A stretch of 64,000 nt of DNA, from assembly GCA_037576215.1 (NCBI GenBank), contig JBANDB010000003.1:6448001-6512000 (forward strand), written 5' to 3'. The DNA comes from Armillaria gallica (lineage: Eukaryota; Basidiomycota; Agaricomycetes; Agaricales; Physalacriaceae). This document shows, one piece after another, positions 58,308-64,000 of this stretch (positions are counted from its first letter, which is position 1; the number at the start of each line of letters is the position of its first letter). A program made the position numbers and the translations under genes. Below the pieces are notes generated by a model. The model was not told the DNA's origin and did not search any database. It was given only the letters and a program-made list of their open reading frames with translations.

Positions 58308-58573
58308 CACTGCATGGTAGTTTTGATATCTAAGATGAAGATATTGAAATCAAAAGTTATTTATTTTTAGCAACATATCGACCTAAAATATCTGATAAAT
58401 AGTCAAAAAAGGTTTTTAATATTCATGACTTTCTTGAGTTTTGAGGCAATTTTCCCAAATATAGATAAGATATTTATAGTTTCTTGAATATATTTCAGAC
58501 TCAAAATGCAATTAAAATAAATATCTTTCAAATTCTATATTTTAGGCTCAATTATTGAAACTATCATGCAGTG
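58308..58573. mobile_element. CACTA-type MITE, 266 bp
   Basis: The element has terminal inverted repeats CACTGCATGGTAGTTT and AAACTATCATGCAGTG (15 of 16 paired) and is flanked by the direct repeat TTA. It is AT-rich and has no coding capacity. The matching place 3' of metacaspase 1 (about 52400) reads ACTTTACTTTC without it, giving an empty site. CACTG ends with a 3-bp target duplication fit the CACTA/EnSpm superfamily; PIF/Harbinger also makes TTA duplications but has different ends. Confidence 0.82.
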
Positions 58574-60229
58574 TTACTTTCTATATGTTTTTTGTACATG
58601 GATGTAGACAGTATGAAGGGAATTACAATTGTATTTATGTCACCTTATCTCAGCTAATCGGTATATGAACTTCAGGTACTTATGCGTTCTTCAGGGTTCA
58701 GCATTTGGTTCTCAGGGTCGACAAATTGATGACGAATTTAGCTAGTGGTGATGGCCGGCAATTTCCGGTGCGTCTATGATTTTTACTCTTTCTCGCTACG
58801 ATTCCAAAGTCCCAGTAAATCAAGCACTCCCGCTCGTCCTACTACGAGCCAGCGCCTTATACCTGAGGTGACCTCTCGACTCCTTCGACCTCCTTCCATG
58901 CCAACATTGTTTGGTTCTTTGACTAGTAATATCGCATACTGCAAATATTCAAAGGCAAATGGTGCGTCCTCGGCCATGTCTTATCCTTTAGCTAAAATAT
59001 AATTAGGACCCGTAGGTTCAACACAACGCGTATATCTCTCCGAATACGATAACGCTTCGCTCAATAGCAACCTTATATATCTCTTCGTCCTAGTCGGGAA
59101 CGTCCACTCATCTAAACTTGCCACAACGTCGTGTCATAGAGACACGATAGCACACCTTCCAAGGCCTTTTGAATTTCTTCACATTCGTTGGTTCCCCGTA
59201 CATTTTCATCCAGTACATTCTCCGAGTACACCACCAGCAAAGGCGGGAACTTTCCCGTGATATACGATACGTCGGGTATGATCTACTTGCAACATATACC
59301 TCCTTGGCATGATTTGGAGTATCGGTGGCCGTAGTTTTTTTCAGTCCGGCATTTTCAGAGGGATGGGACTCCCATGCTATCGAAGCGGCTGTTGTATGAG
59401 AGCGATGAGGTCAGCGGCAAGCTTGCGAATGTGCAGATTTCGCCGTGCCTACAGTTTTTGTGGAATGGTGGCGAGAAGAATATAGAAGCTGATTGTGGTG
59501 CGTGCTATCTATTCTTTTTACCTACGAAATTCACTCATGTCTTTGTCAAGGCTTGTATCCTTTCATTGCACGGTTGGAGGCGGAATGCATGTCTCCAACA
59601 ACGACAATATTTTAAGGCCTTGTCGATTATCTTATCCCGAAAATGTACCGTCTCCTGGAACACGGCTTGAAGATGATTCGCCATTATGTCCCGTTATTGT
59701 GCACCCCAACCTGCCCGCTCGCCTGCTCTACTAGCTGGACGAGCGTCGCTACCTTACCAATATTCACCCAAGATTCTATGTCGACACGCGAAAGTGCTAT
59801 CCGAAGCAGCCTTCGCCAATCACACACCTGATGCAGGTTCAAAGACGGCAGAGCTCCTTCGCTGACCGATAAAGCTGGTGCGCCGGAAATCAGTGGTTCA
59901 AGCATCGGGCGGAATCCTAGATGCGATTGAACTGCTACAGCAAGACTTGGGCACAGATGAAAATGGCGAGAGTTAGGTTTCTGGCGAGGGCGCAACGAGG
60001 TTGAAAGTTCCTCTAGGTAAGGAACTCATTCGGACGGTTTTGCTCGTTTCTCATACGCGTGCACAGATTCACAATTTCTCCAACTTTTCTCATCACGCCA
60101 ACTGAGCACGCTTGGTACTCTTGCAATGCATACTTTGTATAGTCGTTCTGGTATATGGCCATACAATAATGCGGAACGTAAGAGCCTGTACTTAAGGCAG
60201 CTCGAAGTTTGCACTGACGGGTAGATATT
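58574..60229. other. 3' flank of metacaspase 2; duplicated relic sequence
   Basis: This is the second copy of 52400-54050. It is somewhat better preserved: ESDEVSGKLANVQISPCLQF, LWNGGEKNIEAD near 59390-59490. The parent gene remains unrecognised. Confidence 0.45.
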
Positions 60230-61290
60230 GCAGGACGCGCGGCTCGAAATACGCCGTTGAACGTGGATTCTCTCCAAGCACTAGTATACGAAACTTTCGA
60301 CGCTCGGCACTACACAGAAGGTATACTAACTACTTTTCCAAGTTCATCGTCGTCAGCGCTAAACATTACACCCCCATTCGCTAGGCCCTCAATAATGACG
60401 TGTTTCTCCTCGAATTCGACGACTCTTCCCGTGCCATAGCCCGTATTCCTCATCTGTCAACGGGAACGCACACTTATCGCGTCCGGCGGAGTCGCGACTA
60501 TGCAAGCTGTTCACGAGGAGCTCGATATCCACTATACCCAAACGTTCTTGCCTGGAACTCATCTCTGTCGAATTCGGCTACCTGTCCCTTTCTCGCTCTG
60601 GAGGGTCTCCCGAACCCAACCCTTCAGTCCGCAAGGGCGAACAAACAGGTTACGCCATGTCGGCCTGCAATATTTATTCGCCCTTCGGAAGTTTCCCCGG
60701 ATCGGGAGCTTGCACTTCAAGAAGGATGTCAGCCCCGAGCTACAGAATCGACCATCATATTTGGGCGACGAGGAAAATCCTCCAAGTGTACAGAAATGCC
60801 GAATTGGACCCATAGTTGGCAGGGAGCGGTGACGGGGGAGCTAAAGGATATACAAGCTGATCGTGTGACGTGGTCCCTGTGCGTGAACATACAACTGCTC
60901 CATTTCCCTCGTTCGCTCCTTCACAAGGGCCCACGGCTTCGCATGTCACCACCATGGGGCATTGGCACCAATACATCCATTGCTCGCTTTAGCTAGTACG
61001 ACGTTCGCGAAGTTCGTCGGCTCCTCGAGAAACGTGTAGTCGTTGCTCGTCTGACTCCCCACTACAATCTCCCGTTCTCGCCCACCTTGACGTGAGCGCA
61101 TCAAACGTGCTCGTCGAGAGCCCCGGGAAATCATCGATCAAGTGCTTCATTGACTGGCGGGGTACCATTTCCCTCCCAGCTATAATATCAGCAACACAGA
61201 CGGTGTCTTCGAACCTGACTCTGAAGGATGCGTACGGCCGCTTCGGGAAGACATCGACTGGCGCTCCCAGACGAGCGGAAATACCCCCGG
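60230..61290 (+). pseudogene. AIM9-like phosphotransferase, longer relic
   Basis: It continues beyond the point where the first relic is cut: NNDVFLLEFDDSSRAIARIP, LAWNSS, SLHFKKDVSPELQNRP, QKCRIGPIVGRER, and near 61092 MSASNVLVESPGKSSIKCFIDWRGT (metal-binding end of the catalytic site). The HPD of the catalytic loop is disturbed (LDVSASN), and several frame changes and deletions separate the blocks. It is a dead copy of a gene related to, but not the same as, the intact one at 5.5 kb. Confidence 0.72.
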
Positions 61291-61294
61291 CTCC

Positions 61295-61378
61295 GAACGA
61301 GGTCGAACGTCAGAAAAACTGTGTGATCACAGCACGGACCGCAGTCCGACGGTCCGAACTCTTCCGCTCCTCCCTCAA
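61295..61378. repeat. Repeat shared with 44338-44430
   Basis: Second copy of the ~85-bp sequence with ACGGACCGCAGTCCGACGG. Its right neighbour (CTGAATCAATACTAGCACACC..TTGTTTCAGGCCAC) also matches 45120-45210. Confidence 0.6.
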
Positions 61379-61491
61379 AACAAATTAGATCTGAATCAAT
61401 ACTAGCACACCATTCTGACACTTGCATTCTTCCCTTTGATTGATATCGCATTGTTTCAGGCCACTGGATTTCGCCCGAACGCTGCAGAGTT

Positions 61492-62037
61492 TATGCACGT
61501 CATCACTTCGATCCAGACTTGGCCGTCAAGTTTCAAGTCAGCTTTGACTGGAAGGGAATGCACTGCCACTTCTTCCGAGAACAGAAGGGGGTGCAGACGA
61601 GGCTCGATGAACGCATATGTGCCTTCTCAATCGTTGTTCCTTTCATTAACGAATGGCATCTTTAGCGAGGGTTTATCATGACGCAGTCTCCTTTTTGGAT
61701 GTTCTACATATTCCGTTCTATGTTTTTAGGCGTAGATGAAAGCAGGGTCAGCCGTGATGTCCGCACAGAGAGGATGGAGAACGAAGGCAGGGAGGTACTT
61801 GGGGACGACGAGTCTGGGTTCCATAAACTTGAAGACAAGGCCGTACAGGAATGCTCTTATAGTGATGAGAGTGGCGAGGATGAGGACAGCGAGACGGACG
61901 TATCCCAAGGGGATAGGTCAGAAGACGATGAAGGTGCTGATGGCAGTGATGAGGAGGATGAGGATGAGGACAGTGAAGCTGATGTCTCCTCAGAAGAAGA
62001 CGATAAAGATAGTAGTGACTTTGACTCCGATGATTAG
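61492..62037 (+). pseudogene. F-box-like protein (member J), 5' truncated
   Basis: Exon 1 and the first half of exon 2 are missing; the sequence enters exon 2 at HHFDPDLAVKFQVSFDWKGM. The donor of intron 2 has changed from CGC-GTATGT to CGC-ATATGT, so splicing is probably lost. Exon 3 (from about 61668, ATG 61678) is open to 62037: DVRTERMENEGREV, and one 28-aa acidic repeat. The upstream fragment FQATGFRPNAAEF is shared with 45.2 kb, so the break joined two duplicated segments. Confidence 0.7.
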
Positions 62038-62404
62038 TGCTTGGATAAGGACGTTACGTATGACTGACTTCAAAGTACTTATACGTGTTATTTCATTCTC
62101 ATTTTCTCGTAGCATGCTCGTCACGCGTCAAGAGCCAGTATACTTAGTGCCAAGTTGTTGGCCGGCAATTTAACATATCGAATCAATTACGCGTGTATCA
62201 AGGTCATAAGCAGCTATGTCATCATATAGGCTTCCTGCTCGCTGGTTTTCAGAATGTGAGTTCTTCAGTTTTCAGTTACTACGAGAAACGTAGAATTCGC
62301 TCGTAGGATTGCACGCTATGCCATTCGATGTAGGATAAGTTCATTGACGCCAAGGCAGAAAGCGCGTGCTTGGTCATTTTCTTTTGGTTGAAATTCGACT
62401 GATG

Positions 62405-62930
62405 TGTAACCGGGGATACCGGTTATCTACCGGATGTAGCCGGATGACTTAGATAGGTAGCTACGTTTCCTTCTCTTTAGCTTATCACCACCTGTATCGT
62501 CTTGATCTTTTTATAGAGCTCGTCCCTCGCCCTTTGTGTGACTTGAGTCCGTTAGTGTTGCCCTGTGGCTACGGGCTTCCATGATGCCTCTTACTCCATA
62601 GCTGGTATCCTTGCCTGGAGTGTCTAGCCGTGATCTACCTCTGCGTGACACCTTCGCTGTTCAATTCCAGATTCGTTGATCTCTTTACTGCACCTATAAA
62701 CGCCCTCGAGGTCCTTACAGCGCAGCCATCCCCCGTTTGTGGCAGCCAAACACAGAGAGGCGCGCTTGTCATGAGAAAAAGCAAGGTTTGGTCAATCAAT
62801 CCACGGGCTGTTTCAGCTACTCAGGATGAAATGAACATATTGGAGTCTGACTTCTTATCGCATCGGTCCTTCTGAACTAAGTTATTCGGGATAAGAGTCG
62901 ACTGGACCGGCGCTCGATTGAATTGACAAC
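62405..62930 (+). mobile_element. Possible solo LTR
   Basis: The sequence starts TGTAACCGGGGATACCGG with several CCGG repeats, has a TTTTTATAGAGCTC box and precedes GACAACGAAGGTGCCAGTGAG, which resembles the primer-binding zone next to Ty3-type LTRs. No second LTR or polymerase is present and the 3' limit is unclear, so this is tentative. Confidence 0.35.
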
Positions 62931-63390
62931 GAAGGTGCCAGTGAGTTTTGTCATGAGCTAGCTATCTGCTATTTATTTGCTAATATTTTGTCTGTAGACA
63001 GTAAGTAGAAATATCAGGGAACAATGTTGCAGCCCAGGGAGCAAAAAAAATCCATCCCAGAAAGACGATCAGTGGCTCCTTTTGTGGCCGCTTCCACTCA
63101 AAGCTGCACCTCTGCACTAGGTACGCACAACCACACACGACCATGTACCCACCATAACTCAACACCGATAGAATACAATCCCTCTCCCAAGACCACCAGT
63201 AATACCGATACCATGACGAATGATTAGCTACCAATTAGTGTTACAAAGCGCAAGATATAAGCATAGGCCCCATAGGGGCCAGGGCCTTAGGTTACTTAAA
63301 ACACGATATGATCATCATGTGGCTGTCACTGCCAAGAAACACATCCTTCTCTTTGCAAGAGGAACCGAAGCTATAGTATTTGCGGGGCTT

Positions 63391-63870
63391 AGAATGGTAG
63401 ACTCTTCTCTTTCAGGACAAGGTTTGACGCGAAATTACAGCAGGCTCTTGAGAAAACACTAGAATCAAAGTTTTTGATATGGTTCCTGGAGAAAATCCTA
63501 CCAATCGATCATTTTGTGATGGTGGCAATAGAACTCACGGGTGCCGAAGCTTAGAATGGTAGACTCTTCCTTTTCAGGATAAGGTTTGACACGAAATTAC
63601 AGCAGGCTCTTGAGAAAACACAGAAATCAAAATTTTGATATGGTTCCTGGGGAAAATCCTACCAATCGATCATTTTGTGATGGTGGCAATAGAACTCACG
63701 GGTGCCGAAGCTTAGAATGGTAGACTCTTCCTTTTCAGGATAAGGTTTGACACGAAATTACAGCAGGCTCTTGAGAAAACACAGAAATCAAAATTTTGAT
63801 ATGGTTCCTGGGGAAAATCCTACCAATCGATCATTTTGTGATGGTGGCAATAGAACTCACAGGTGCCGAG
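63391..63870. repeat. Tandem repeat, three 161-162 bp units
   Basis: Units begin AGAATGGTAGACTCTTC at 63391, 63553 and 63714. Units 2 and 3 are almost identical; unit 1 has a few differences (GGACAAGG for GGATAAGG and an indel). The third ends near 63870, only about 30 bp before the TATA box of metacaspase 3. Perfect palindromic GGCCCC-ATA-GGGGCC lies at 63266-63280. No coding role. Confidence 0.88.
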
Positions 63871-63900
63871 AGCTACTCGCCCGACGTCAAAATACTACAG

Positions 63901-63907
63901 TATAAAA
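63901..63907 (+). promoter_or_regulatory. TATA box of metacaspase 3
   Basis: ACAGTATAAAATG 79 bp before ATG 63980, followed by the TTGCACCTAACACTTTTCTCTTTC leader that matches metacaspases 1 and 2. Confidence 0.7.
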
Positions 63908-63979
63908 TGTTTGCACCTAACACTTTTCTCTTTCGTTACGATCACCTCCATCGATTCCAGTCGCTATTTCTCTTCTGAG

Positions 63980-64000
63980 ATGCTACCAAATTGTGCGTCC
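63980..64000 (+). CDS. Metacaspase 3, first codons only
   Basis: ATG 63980 starts MLPNCAS, similar to MLPTYCAAA of metacaspases 1 and 2, after a conserved TATA box and leader (TCGATTCCAGTCGCTATTTC versus TTGATTCTAGTTGCTATTTC). The gene runs out of the window, so its completeness is unknown. Confidence 0.65.

Noticed and set aside
63391..63870. CRISPR-like array
   Set aside because: Units are contiguous 161-bp repeats without spacers, and the genome is eukaryotic.

Overview
The window looks like nuclear DNA of a mushroom-forming basidiomycete (Agaricomycetes). Genes lie on both strands and are cut by many GT-AG introns of about 50-60 bp. Several families are typical of this group: tandem metacaspases, F-box-like proteins, a gag-like transposon protein, AIM9-like kinase-fold proteins and a secreted alpha-galactosidase. 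One tRNA-Ser carries the short anticodon-loop intron usual in fungi. All exon models were built by eye from splice signals, frame continuity and remembered family motifs; no search was run.

Layout. 0-5.5 kb is repeat-rich: a degenerate 310-335 bp tandem repeat, SINE-like B-boxes, a relic of an orphan gene (called X here), a broken gag-like gene and the tRNA. 5.5-7.8 kb has an AIM9-like phosphotransferase (minus strand) and a relic of another. 8.3-12.5 kb has three minus-strand F-box-like genes with acidic tails, the third frameshifted. 15.5-26.2 kb has a secreted carboxylesterase, a conserved acidic protein split by one stop codon, an NAD-dependent alcohol dehydrogenase, and an intact HSP20 gene with a clear heat-shock element plus three HSP20 relics. 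26.5-33.9 kb is housekeeping-like: USB1 (U6 snRNA 3' processing), an F-box/LRR protein, an ECM11-like protein and small hypothetical genes. 35.3-40.8 kb has two relics of gene X, a 3' relic of alpha-galactosidase, and a complete GH27 alpha-galactosidase in 23 exons, some only 8-9 nt. 41.3-43.0 kb holds two divergent paralogues of a zinc-ligand-like (HPG/WTCC) protein.

44.9-64.0 kb is the most unusual part. Further plus-strand F-box-like copies lead into a tandem array whose unit is F-box-like gene, metacaspase, then AIM9-like relic. Two full units (about 5.9 kb apart) and the start of a third are visible. Both complete metacaspases keep the catalytic His and Cys and a near-identical TATA promoter; the three F-box partners in the array are all damaged in different ways. 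A 266-bp CACTA-type MITE sits 3' of the second metacaspase, with the first unit giving the empty site. A foldback element lies upstream of the first metacaspase and a 161-bp satellite upstream of the third.

The genes do not form a classical pathway cluster. The signal here is gene birth and death: F-box-like, metacaspase, HSP20, AIM9-like and X families all show duplication with mixed intact and broken copies.
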